Both the position numbers and the translations under genes were made by a program. From contig CP136064.1 in NCBI GenBank assembly GCA_032622095.1, forward strand, positions 276,049,614-276,113,613: a stretch of DNA of 64,000 bases, given 5' to 3'. Source of the DNA: Siphonodentalium dalli. Taxonomy: Eukaryota; Mollusca; Scaphopoda; Gadilida; Siphonodentaliidae. The notes below the pieces were generated by a model. It was given only the letters and a program-made list of their open reading frames with translations. It was not told where the DNA came from and did not search any database. Positions 25,201-39,200 of this stretch are shown here, piece after piece (the first letter of the stretch is position 1; each line of letters opens with the position of its first letter).

Positions 25201-28200
25201 TCTGTTCTGTTGAGGACAATTGCGAGTGTACTGGAAAGGTCACCATCACGTCTCCTCAAGGAAGTGATCGTCATCAATGACAATAGTTCTGCAGGTAACA
25301 GACACCCTTCATATCTTTGTTATCTCCACCTGTGTGGGAATATAGCAAATATAATGTTTACATAACAGCGGCGTGGCCACGTGGCTACAGTGTTGTCTCA
25401 CTCACAACGTTGACAAATCATGAAGAAAAAAAACAGTAGGTAGAAATTTCAGATTGTTAATAGGTTGAATAATTCAATTTTTAACGAACCCAGATTTATT
25501 GTATAATATGTTGTTTTTAGAGACAGATGAATATTTTCCTAGCTATAAATTTTGTCAAAAATGTTTAGAACGAAACCGCCTTCGGTTATAGAACATTTCC
25601 ATCTTTAGTTGGGTGTTAGGTGTTGGAAATTATTGTAAGGCGGGTGTCAATAGAAAATAGTCAAAATAAATAATAAAACATACAATTAAAATAAGCTTAC
25701 TATGGGCCTAGTTCGGAATAATATAAATATGAATATTTAGGTTCAATATGAACATATTAGCAGACCAGACATACGCTCTTTATATATGTGGTTTGACAGT
25801 GGCCCGCGCCATCCAACATATATTATTTCAAAATCAAATATGTTGATTATGAACCTATGTGAATATTCAGGTCCAAATCACGCCCGATAACCCTATAGGC
25901 TGGTGGCTGTGGGGAGGCATGTTGCTGTAGTGATATTGTGTGGCGGTTTTCACACGTGTGCTCAGAATTTTAGGAAAATCATAAAATCTGGAATCCACCC
26001 GGCTAGAACGCTTATGGCATTAGATAGGACCATGACTGGTGTATTCATACACCATTTGTGATAGCCGTGTGCCTTTAGATATATTTTTTATTACTTAATT
26101 TGTCGAATTTTACAACCGGTTTTTGTCGTTTATCAAAGAAACTACCTAATATAAATGGTAGAAATCTCGATATGTAGGCTTCATGTACACATGTCACTAG
26201 ATGCACATTCCATTGATACAATGAAACCAAAATCCACAATAAAAGACATATTTTTCGTGGAAAAATATCGATTTTCCTGAGTGTCATATCACAAATTTAT
26301 GACAGGCATATTGCCTCCGCAGATAGGCTCATGGCAAAGCACAAACTTGTTATGATAGGCAAGTGGCATTGTTGATAGGCACGTTGTAAATATTGACCAA
26401 GCTCCAATTTAGCATATTAAAGCCAACAATATGCAACTTCTGGCATATATTATTTTATAAATACACTCTGGAATGATTATTCATTCATATAAAATAGACA
26501 GAACCACACATATGTGTGCATGACGTGAAAATTAACGGACGAGTTTGTTACGCGGAATGTTACAACGTTACAACGATGATTCGCGAGTTGTAACTTGCAG
26601 CATAATTAAATTTTCTCAGCACGCACACATAATGTGTGGTTGTATTTTATTACACACCCACTAGAACTATTCAACATCGAGATTTAGCGTTTATTTATTC
26701 GTTTCTGTCGTAATTTATAGCCATTTTTATCAAACTGATAGGCGACTTTATTAATAAAGTTTGTAGTTCTTGTTCAAAAGATAAAGTTGACGTAATTTGT
26801 GACTCGTGACGTCGACGTTTTCCGTATTGTATACGTGTTGAATACGTTGGTAAAGATATTGTATGGGGTACACACTGCTCAATATAAGAAAATTAACACA
26901 ACGATTCATCTAGATCGGGCTCTATTTCTTCTGGTTCCGACATTATTTTAGCTTCTTTCTGAAATAGATAATTGAGCGGAGCCTGAGTCAGATATAAATA
27001 CAATTGGACCACGCTGTAAATCGTTGGCATTTTTTTGTCAATACCGTGGGGCAGGTTGGGTACGAAGTAGGTACAAAGTGTCGGCTCTTTCACTAATGGC
27101 CTTCTAACGTCCACCATTTCTGAGATATGCATTACAGTTTAAACGGAAGTTGCAAAACCCGTCCAAATTTGTGCTATTATTTCATAATAAACTGAATAAA
27201 TACTAATTATTTCTAAGTTTTAATACATTTTATCAGATTTATTGACTAATTTCTGCATTTAGAAGCAGAATCTTAGATTTAAATGTCAGAAAATCTGAAA
27301 TCATCCCGCGATGACAACTCGATGTTTTTTTTCTTCATATGATATCGTACTCGGTGAATTTTAGACGCACCCAAAAACCTGCCCCACGGTATTGACAAAA
27401 ACATTTACCACTATAAATGCACACGAAATATCACGGCGATTCCTCCTATATATAGCCAATGAGACAACAGCGACCACTCAATTAAGTTAACGCCCCACAC
27501 ACATTTGTATTATTGCTCGGTGCTCCTGTTTATGTATATGCGGCATAACTGGGTCATGGTCCAGGTCCACTATATGTATGCTCTAGCTATACAGGTTCTA
27601 GCGTACCCTAATGTTCGCACCTGATATTTCTCTGAGCCCAATGTCTTTACCAATATTGATACCACATAAAATTATGTATAACAAGAGATGGACTGTCGTC
27701 CGGTGCATACCCCCTCGTGGCATACCGCCTCGTGTGGGCATATCTATAACTTATGAGGGCTATACTCAGACAGATGGACCCAAACACCAGCATTTTCATA
27801 TAAACAAAGATGAGTAACTATAGAACAATAAAAACAAAACGAACATTTGAATGTGCCATTAAATGTCCTCATAGTGGTGAACATCCATACAAAATTTCAT
27901 TGAGATCCGAGCATTACTGTTCAAGTTATGACCTGGACAGACATCGGAAGGACCAAACAACCAACATTTCCAGATAAACAAAGATGAATAACTCTAGAAT
28001 GCAAAAGCAGAACAGAACAATGGAACCATCTATTGAATGTCCTCATAGTGAACATCCATACCAAATTTCATTGAGATCCCAGCACAACTGTTGAAGTTAC
28101 GACATGAACAGACACCAGACGGACCAAAAAGCCAACATTTCCAGATAAACAAAGATGAATAACTCCAGAATGGAAAATCCGAACAAAACGATGGAACCCT

Positions 28201-31200
28201 CTTTTTAATGTCCTCATAGTAGTGAACATCCATACCAAATTACATTGAGATCCGAGCACTACTGTTCAAGTTATGACATGAACAGACCTCGGACGTACGT
28301 ACGGACGCACGGACGGACAGACAGGTGCAAAACAGTATACCCCCCTTTAAAGGGGGGGGGGGTATAACTATTAGCTACATTTAGCATTGGCGGGACATTG
28401 AATTATTGTTAATAGCATCGTATGCTGTTATTTATTTGTGTGCGGTTTATATTCCATAAACCGGCGTAGACATGAATCGTTCTGGTCGAAGAGAAAAAAA
28501 ACCCAAACATATGAACCCCATTCTTTCGCAGAACGCCAAAAATAAAACCGGCTATAAATGGTAGCTATATTATCTATATGTAGTGGACCATGACCATTCA
28601 GCCTGAAAACTGCACAAAGCTGGCATGGCTCATTTTTTTACATTAAAATATGCTGAATAGTTTGGGCTATACTTTCCCCATTTTCAATTAAAACCCAATT
28701 TTGCAAGTTTGTCACAGTTAAAACGTTTTACATTACAACTGCCAGTATTTAGTTCTTGGAAATAAGTAGTGTATGTTTCCTGACTCATGGACGATGTGAA
28801 TTTACAACACTGTGAATAATATAGCATCATAAAAGCGTTTTTTCTCAGACTAAAACCACTATTGATCATTGTACTACATGCGTGTCTGTGTTTGCCATAT
28901 GTCTATCCTCTCGGTGTTTGGCTATTCAATATGCCTACCACAAAATATTGACGGGACAGTATGTCAAATAGCTTTTTTAAACTGAAAAATGCATTATTTG
29001 AGTTCGCAGTCATGTTTGTCTTGTCACTGAGATACTATACCACATGTATCCACGAAAATAACTTACACATCGACATGCTGAGCAAATTTGGGAGTCTGTT
29101 TACTTTGAAAGTTTGAAAAAGTCGACAAAATCCGAGATATTTTGTCTTCAAACAACGTATTCTACAATGCCAAATTGTTACCAAGAAGTTCAACTTATAA
29201 ATCAGACATTACTGCATCTGACGTGATAAAAAAATCTGACCTTTTACAGCGTATTTGATCAATTATAATCTAAAACATACCTTGGTTGCGAAACCCGCCA
29301 CGCAATATCACCACAGCAATATGCCTACCCACAGCCACCAGCCTATAGGGTTATCGGGCGTGCAAATATGCGCGAAGAGCACACAGGGGCCGCATGCTCA
29401 TCCGACTCTGAATAAAGGCTCCCGAATTCGATTGAATTTCTACAAGCACGTGTATCATTGTTTATTGGGAATTTGCATATATCGATAACTCTTAATTTAC
29501 AACATGCATTGACGTGAAATTATTATATGATCGTTTCGGCGAGTCAAAAATTTACTAGGATTCACTTGAATGTCAACCGTTTTGCATTTGGGATTACAAT
29601 GAGGGCCCGAGTCTTTCATCTTTTGAGGTCAATAAAAATTGTTATATAATGTAAGATGAAAAATGATAAAAATTGTTAAAGAATGTAGGTAAAAATGATA
29701 AAAATTGTTAAAGAATGTAAGAAATATTTATAAAAAATTGTTAGGCCAGTGCATTCTCTTATATATGCGAGGCGACCTATGGTAGACTCGCATATATAAG
29801 AGAATGCATTGGCACAGGCTCTTAATATAACTCGATTTGGCTAGTATTTTGATTAAAAAGAAGTCGTATACAATATCACATTATCGAGGTTTATATAGTA
29901 CTAGCAGGGTGACCCGACTTCGTCCGGGTTGTTTCCCCTCTTCTTTCATCTGTCGAAAGGCTCGATTTGACCTTGAATTGACCATTTTGAAGGTCAAGGT
30001 CAGGTCGGTGTCACGATTTGACCCGTCCAAAACACTACCCGGACAAAAGTACTCCTAGGTATAAAATTTCGTCGAAATCCGTTCGAAAGACGCGATTTAA
30101 CCTTGAATTGACCATTTTGAAGGTCAATGTCAGGTCGGGTTCACGATTTGACCGGTCCAAAACACTCCCCGGACAAAAGTACTATAGGTATCAAATTTCG
30201 TCGAAATCCGTCCGGCAGTTTTCCCGGCCATTGCTAACAAACAGACAGACAGAAGTCCCAAAATATATAGTAGATGCTCGGCACGGTCTACGCGGCTCAA
30301 ATCATGCTCTTATGTGTAATTATATAATATAGAGCCCAGAAGGGCGCGGCACCATCAGAACGTCCATACAGTCTGTGTTCACATGTACTCAGAATAATAC
30401 TGATATTATTTTATTTATATGTGGGTCCGTAGTTTACTCCAGACTGCAGACTGCATGACCTTCAGATAGATCAAGGATGAAGTCATGTTACATGCACCAG
30501 GGTTCGCGCAGCCACTTGCCAAATTTGCCAATGGCAAAAATAATTCACATTTGGCAAAAAATATTTTCTTTTGGCAAGTCACTTTTTATGTTTACCTATA
30601 CCATAGTATGGTAAACATAGTGTCGTTGCCCGGATTGACCACTCGTCGTTAGTCCGTCCGTCCGTCCGTCCGTCCGTCTGTCTGTCTGACACTTTACGCA
30701 TGGTGCGATAACTGAAATATTTTCTATCTGATCGGAACCAAATTTTGTATATGAATTTTTCAGCACCAAATACAGATCGAGTTCGAATATGGGTTTGATC
30801 CGAGTTTTTTTAGGGAGTTATGACCCTTTTTCAACTTAGAATTCATGCATGCTGCCATAACTAAAAAAAAATTCATCTGACCGTAACCAAATTTGGTATG
30901 CGAGTTGCTCAGCCCAAAATACATATCGAGTTCGAATATAGGTTTGATCCGATATTGTTTTATGGAGTTATGGCCCTTTGACATAGAATTCATGAATGCT
31001 TCGTTAAATCAACAATTTTTCAACTGATAGGAACCAAATTTTGTATGTGAGTTTCTCAACTCAAAATACAGATCGAGTTCGAATATGGGTTAGATCTGAT
31101 TTGTTATTCCAGAGTTATGGCCCCTTTTCAACTAAGAATTGAACAGATTTGAGTTTTTGATAACCCAGGTAGATTACAATTAACTACCAGTAATGCAAGC

Positions 31201-34200
31201 TTAACTGCATAGATAGTGTTCTGAGAGACTGCAGAACTGATGTCTTATTGAAATATTAGTTATTTTTAGCCACTGTATATAGGACGTAGCTCTATGATAG
31301 TGGTGAAGCTGTACCCATTCATGATTCAATGGACTGTCCCATTCAGTTCTAAAGTTTTAATTGGAATACTTTCTTATTCATTTGTAGGGATGTTCTCATT
31401 TTAAATTTCAATTAATCATTCTTCTGTTATCTCCAGGTTTCTCCTCATTCACTTGCATGGATTTCTGTAGTTAAAGATTAACACATCTCAACATTCCTAA
31501 TACTTTCATCTGATACCATGTCTCATTTTATATTGGTTTATTTTGACACACTCTTTGCCCCTATTGATTGATTAATTTATGTTGATTTTTATGTGTACCT
31601 ATACCATAGTATGGTACACATATTGTGATGTCCGGATTGACCACTTGTTTTCATTTAGATATTGATGATTATGATACAAGTTGATTAAAAAGGTTCCCAA
31701 TGTGTCCCTTTTTAAAAATAATTCAAAATAATTATTTTTTTAAGTTTGAAAATTATATGAAAAACTAACACCATTATAACTCTGCCAGTGGGTACCCCGA
31801 ATCACCACACCAAATTTGTTTAAATCGGTCGAAAATCTTGTGTTATGTACTGGTAAATCTGTTTGGAGCAACATTAAATCCAATTCACCATAGTATGGTA
31901 CACATATTGTGATGTCCGGATAAAAACTAACACCGTTATAACTCTGCCAAGGGTACTCCGAATCACCACTCCAAATTTGTTTAAATCGCTCCAAAATCTT
32001 GTTATGTACCTGTAAATCTGTTTGGAGCAACATTAAATCCAATTGTATGCCATGCCTTTGGACTACTTAGCTATTGATAAGGCTATATCATTTTCTGATG
32101 TCTCTTATGCCAATGTGCAAATAATCTGATAAAGAAGGCTATGGTATCTAATTTAAAATAAATATAACATCAATTCAACAATAAACATCACATGATATTA
32201 GCAGTAGACTTGGACTATCTTAACCCAAGTATTCCATGTTCAGGTCACACCTTTCACATTTAACCCAAGGCTGTGGTGGTTTAGCATTACATATCTTGTA
32301 CCAGTGCATTCTCTTATACAAATGCCGGTGACCCATACATTTCAATATTTGTGTTATGTACATTTGTCTATAATAGTACATACAGTATACTCATATAATT
32401 CAACACCAAAACTCTCATTTATGATACCGATCATAGTAAAATTTTATCGCCAAGGGATGGGTTAACATCTGCCGATCGTGATCGGCCTCTCGTTAATTCA
32501 TCAATAAAGTTGAAAAATATCAGTCAATCAATACCGTTCATTTTAGGAAGCTATTGCAATAGAATTATATTAGTGGTGTTTTATATGGATTCGAAAAAGT
32601 TAACACCTCCATTAAGATACAGTTAATCTGGTAACATCATCGATGGGTGGAGGAATTACCAATATTTAGTGTGATGGTCGTGTTTACGTAGCTAATCCTC
32701 TTGTGATGTTCCCTTCTGATGAAGCAACGCTTCTACCATTTTATTGTTCGGTGATTGGTTTATTGTTGCACGATAAGCCACAATAAATATGCCAGTATAA
32801 TTGTTAACTACTAGTAACTGCTTTCCTATATCAAACGTCGTTCAAACCGCGAGTGTCGAAACATAAAACTCAATCAAGGTTGCAAGAAATGATACTATCA
32901 GGGATAACATTTGGGAAATTCTAATATAATTTGGCAAAAAATATTTTCATTTGGCAAATTATTTGGCAAAAGTAAATTTCGGTCCAGCGCGGACCCTGTG
33001 TTACACCATTACCTATATGATATGATAGATTATAATTAATTCAATTGAATTATAATGCAATTATTTTCCAGATGATTTCAGTACAGACACACGCTTCATT
33101 ATTAAGAATACTTCGAAAGTCAGGCTGATCGAAAACGAACAAAGACTCGGACTCATCCGATCACGAATATTAGGTATGAACTAATATAGATTATACACAT
33201 CGCCACTTATCAAATAAGTCCATATTTTTATGTTTACCCATACCATAGTATGGTAAACATAGTGTCGTTGCCCGGATTGACCACTCGTCGTTGGTCCGTC
33301 TGTCCGTCTGTATGTCCGTCTGTCTGTCTGTCTGTCCGTAGACACTTTACGAGTAATGCGATAACTCAAACATTTTCTATCCGATCGAAACCAAATTTTG
33401 TATATGGGTTTCTCAGCCTAAAATACAGATCGAGTTCGAATTTGGGTTACAGAGTTTGTTACAGAGTTATGGCCCTTTTTCAACTTAGAATTAACGCATT
33501 CTGCCATAACTCAAACATTTTGTATCTGATTGGAACCAAATTTGGTATGCGAGTTTCAGAGCCCAAAATACAGATCGAGTTCGAATATGGGTTTGATCCG
33601 ATTTATTTTAAAGGAGTTATGACCCTTTTTCGAAAATAAAATTAAAAAAAAAAAAATCCGATGCTATAACCAAAGTATATTTTGTCCGATTGTGTTCATA
33701 TTTGATATGTAGGTTTATGATGACATGCCCCTCATCTGTATAGTTTTTGGTATTGATTGGTTGATCGGTTTAGAAAATAATTAACTCTTTACACACATGC
33801 TATCCAATGCAATAAGTTGAACATATTTCTTCTGATCTGCCTTATATTTCTTACCTAGGTTTTTCTTAGCACGTTCTTAGTCTGTATGGTTTTTGGTATT
33901 GTTTAATTAACCCTTTTCACTCTTATGTTTACTTAGAATTCACCCAAGCTGCTATGACTCAAAACATTTTTCATCTGATCAGCACCAAATTTGGTATATG
34001 AATTTATCACCCCTAAATACAGATCGAGTTCGAATATGGGTTTGATCCGATATATTTTAACAGAGTTATGACCCTTTATAATTCAAATAATTACTGCTGG
34101 GAATTTTAAGAGAACATATCTGGCAGACCATGTGTTATTGAAATGAGTTAATTATCACTATGTCTATGGACATGCTATAAAGCCTGATAGTGGTACTCCT

Positions 34201-36233
34201 GGCTGGCAGGATTTGTTATCATATTAATGTCAAAGTGGTGGAGTGCTGTTTTCTGTGCAATATTAAGTTAACCCCTTTGCTGAAACAGGTTCATTACTAA
34301 AGTTTATGTAAACACTATAGGACACCTATTCTAAAATATTAAATTGGAATAGTCCATTGTTACTTAATTTGTAGGGATGTTTTACAGACATTGTTGTCTA
34401 CATACACTGTTGTCTTATCTTAGACAAAAATTAATCCACACATTCCTCAGTTCCATGATGTGATGTCATTGCAAATGATTAACCCTCTCCACACATCATA
34501 TGGTTTTGAAGCTTTTCGTTTGATCATTCTCCTATATTATGTCCAGGTTGATGGTGATCCACTTTTGATTTGCATGGATTTGGGATTAAAATTAAACCAT
34601 TCCATAGACACATATTATGCGATTGACAGATATAATATTATCCCTTTCACTTTGATCCAGGTTCAGTAAGGGTTTCAATAAATCACCAATTATATATTCA
34701 TCATTAGAGGAAATGTCTTATTTTGAAATTCCCTCAGTTGCATTTGGGCTCCAGGGTAATATTAATGGTGCTGGTATTCTTGAGACTGACTTATTGTATG
34801 GGTTTCTAAATCCAATGACATGCTTTGTATAGACTATTTTGTGTTTATCAGTTCATTAGTTTGGGTAAGATTAACCCTGTTCTATCCGATTTGATAACTC
34901 AAATATTTCCATTGACTATGTTTATACATGTAGTTCTTGGCATAGTTGACAAGAACACACCCCTAACCTGCATAGTGAGGGTCATTTGGTTTATTTGCTT
35001 AAAAATATTAACATCCTCCGCCAATCCTGTTGACACAATGTGATAACTAAATATTTTTCACATGATCACTATATTAAGTGTGAATTGTTGAAACTTTAGC
35101 ACTCATGAAAAGGTTGATGTAAGGATTTATAAAATTTATAAAAATAGCTAATCGCTATCGCCAAGGTATGGGTTAAACATCTGCCGATCGTGATCGGCCT
35201 CTCGTTATATATACGATATACCTTTATATGGGCGGCCACCATGGTGGGTATTGCTGTTAAAATAGGTAAAACAGAAATGATGTTATATAATCGACAGATT
35301 TTGTTCTTAAACCAATCATAAATATCGCGTACATTGCATGTTATTGTCACGTTTGCACGCTTTGTTATGTAAACAAACATAAACAAAATGTTACAGAATC
35401 ATTTGTTTATAGACAAACACTCGGAACTAACGTATCGTCCAAGAAAATGTTCCGTTGCGCTGTGGAAGGCGAAGTTCAAATTATTGGCGCCATTAACAAT
35501 CGCATTCAAATCACACCAAATTTTTATTTTAATCGGCCCATTCTATCCGCTGTCAGTTCAAAATCAAGCTAATCCACGTTACTTCATAATTGGGAAATGA
35601 TCAGACATATATTCGGCAAAGAGATGAGTATATGTTTCAATCCAGTTAGTATTTTCTCCCAATCTACATCATGCTACATGTATGGTAATACATGTACGTC
35701 ACATATCAAATAAGGAATTTACTATGCTAGTATATATTGTAAGTTATAGACGTACCATATTAGGCGTTTTACTACCGACGTATAATGCGCGCGAATCTAA
35801 TTAGGAAATGATACAATATCGAGACTGCTTATATAACTGTGCTTTTTGCGAGAAACTAAACAACATTCTACCTTCATTTTATCTTACGCAAAGGCTGTTT
35901 TGTGAATAATATCGCATCCATATCATCATTATGCTATACTATCAGTATATTCTTGAGGGAATGATCATAACTTGATAAATTTTATTTCTAAATTATAACC
36001 TACAACGAACGCCGCTAGTTCCTTTAATTGATGAAGCAGGGCGAAGTAACCTATACTATTCAAATTGTAGAAATTTTATAAAAAAAACTACATTTTTCAA
36101 CAACATGAAACAAAATAGAGCGCTAATGGTTAGTCATTACCCGAAACGGTATGAATAAAGAGCATATATGCGAACAGTTGAAAACGGCTGTCCAATTTTT
36201 CTCTGGTGAAGGTAATATAAGTTTTGTCAGTGT

Positions 36234-36283
<50 letters not shown>

Positions 36284-39200
36284 TGATTATGTACATGTAT
36301 TTCGTGTGTGTTTATACCTTCATTATCCTTGCTGTCACAATAAGACACATAGGATATATCTAATGAGTCGCAATTTTTTACGAAATTTATTAACCGGGAG
36401 CACTATAAATTAGATTCGAGCCGATCTTTAGTTGACGAGTTTGATAAATTTGTATAGAATTGCGACCAATTTGAGATCCATTTTATCATAATCACAACTT
36501 AGCAAGGAAACAACGAATTCGAAACGATAGGGGTTAAAACAAATTACTATTGATGTCCTTATCACAATCAAAGAGAAAGTAACCTTCAAGATCAATTGTA
36601 TCGTTCCATTTTAGATGTCTCCTTTCATGCTGACAAAATTGTTCAACCGCCGTTATCACCCATGTTAATCTCACAGTCAACACCAAATAACAGAACACAA
36701 ATAGAATATCATAATTATATTATAATTAACATTATAGTAATACAGTTCCGGCATTGTCCCCGACAGCATTGCGCTAAGCTCTTATAGCCACTTCGCGTGT
36801 CGGCAATACACGCTGTCTTACTAAAATATATGAGGCTGGGTTACCTGGTCAGACACCCACTTACCACTTATTGGTTACTCATAAAACAATTTGACATATC
36901 AAAAAGCCTTCGGGACGTGAGCCAGCATTTCATTTTGACTTTTTACTGTCATCCCGGGATGCTAGGTGTGATTTTCGCTAACCCTACATGATGTGTTACC
37001 TGGTCAGACACCCACTTACCACTTATTGGTTACCCATAAAACTGCTCTCCATCCTAAATTTATGACAAGTGAACGAGGAATCAGGTATCTGCACAAAATT
37101 GGGTCACTGTTCCCCCTATTTTCATATGCTTTGCAGATTCCCTCTTCTTTCTCTTGTTATCCATACATTTGGTACCAACTTCACTTTGTGATTAAATGTA
37201 TATGACTAATTGGTTTTAGGCCCTTTTTCTTTCAGCTTATCCTAATTTGACATATCAAAAAGCCTTCGGGCCGTCAGACAGCATTTCATTTTGACTTTTT
37301 ACTGTCATCCCGGGATGCTAGGTGTGATTTTGCTCACCCTACATGATGTGTTACCTGGTTAGACACCCACTTACCACTTATTGGTTGCCTGGATCGACAC
37401 TATTCATGTTTTCCTTGAAATCTTGCAGATTTTCAACATGCCTATAATGTTGGAGGTTTAAATGAGCTTCATGTGTATGTCCGGCTTGATCTATTTATAC
37501 ATTTATGTCTGTTGTGTCATTGCGTTTTCGTATCCATGCTAGGGTTCGCTATTACAAATTGGTCAATTCTAAGTATGAATTTGAAATTTGAATTCTTCAG
37601 GCGCTGAGCTGGCAACAGGTGATGTCATTATTTTCCTAGATTCACATTGTGAATGCAATCAAGGCTGGCTCGAACCCTTGCTAGAAAGACTGAAAATAAA
37701 CAATAGAACGGTAAGCCATATGTTTATTTCTTTCGATCCATCTTAGAACTTTGAGATAGAGAAAACATATTTACAAAGTCACGAGGGACAGGGGGTGGAG
37801 GTGCATCAACTCCAACTTTTGTCAAAAGTGGAATATGTCGCTGCTTGCGACCAAACTGTTTGATTGAAATGGTCATCAGTCGGAAATTCTCCAAACAGAT
37901 AGAGGGTGTCAGACAAGGGCGTGGCAAGATGTTAATTGGAGACACATACACATTGGAATTTCCAACTGCACCCGCCACTTGAACCAGACCAAACGCACAA
38001 GTGTGCGTAATTCAATTAACACCCCATTGGGCTTTGATTTCTCACAAACTCGTAATACTCAGATCTGGTTGGTTAACTGGTATGTTATTCTGAATTGATC
38101 AGTTTCTGTGACTGGCCACCAGCTAGAGGAGGGGGGGGGGCACTGAAAATCCCAACATGAATATTGCAACATCCTAGCCATTGGCAAATTTGGCCAGCGG
38201 CAGCGCGAACCCTGAGATTCAAGACCGACTTTCCAAGTGTTGGAAATTTCCAATCTAACACCCCCTAACGTTTGAAATTTCCAACTAATGGCAAATTTCA
38301 ATTCAAAATGTTGACAACCAGTAAAAAAATATGCAAATGTTTGTCTAAAAATAGCAAAATCAAACCACTATTTATAACAATTTAAACCTATTGTTGGCGA
38401 GAAATGTCCAACTAATGTCGAGCCAGGTATATGCTATCTCCAACTGTCTCGAGGTTCTATGCCTACCCCTGTTATATAAGAGGGATAACTCTACTGTGAA
38501 GCGTTTGTCGTAGTCTACCAATTTAAGTAGAAGGGAGTTATCTTTGGTCATGCACTGGTATGCCGAATGAATCACTGAGGCAGTCTTGCAAATCAATACA
38601 ATTGGACATAAGAGTATTTGATATGACATTATTGGTCACTTTTACGAAGTAATCGGCATGTTTAGTGGGAGGGTATATACGGGATAGGTAGCCAGTGAAA
38701 CTTTTACGTGCATGTCAATAGACGGAGAACACAAATAGACACATTTCTGGACTAATATGGAATGTAAAACTTTCTGAGAAACTTCAGTTATATAGTTATT
38801 GTTAGCGTTAGTAGCTGTATATATATAGCGTACGGAGGACTCAGCAGAGGCCTTTTTATCGATGAAAGACAGCCTGTTAGCCTGACTGATTTACGATGAA
38901 AGCCTATGATATGCATGTATCAAATTATGGAGGCACGGACTCAGTTTGAGTGTTCATTGCTTCAAATGTACTTGCTTGGGTTAGCGTGAACAAAATCTAA
39001 TTTCTTATTGAAATGGCCATGCATCGATCGGAATGGCACATTGAGATGTCCCTCAACTCAGATCAAGCTTGAAAATTGGTCCCGATGTTCACCCATGCAT
39101 GTCGGTCGGGCTTCGAACCCGCCCTAACCTTGTCTAGACCAGACTGTGACGATTTTCGGCTGTGAAACGTACATGGACTTTAATTTGACCACCACATCCA

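Larger units (their letters stand above)
30498..32998. mobile_element. hAT-like non-autonomous element expanded by nested insertions
   Basis: Termini CAGGGTTCGCGCAGCC and GGTCCAGCGCGGACCCTG are imperfectly inverted, with subterminal ATTTGGCAAAA repeats. 32500-32998 aligns with the right two thirds of the compact copy at 54023-54565. The 2 kb between is foreign material, including the elements at 30588 and 31589. The right end lies 73 bp upstream of exon 3. Confidence 0.65.
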
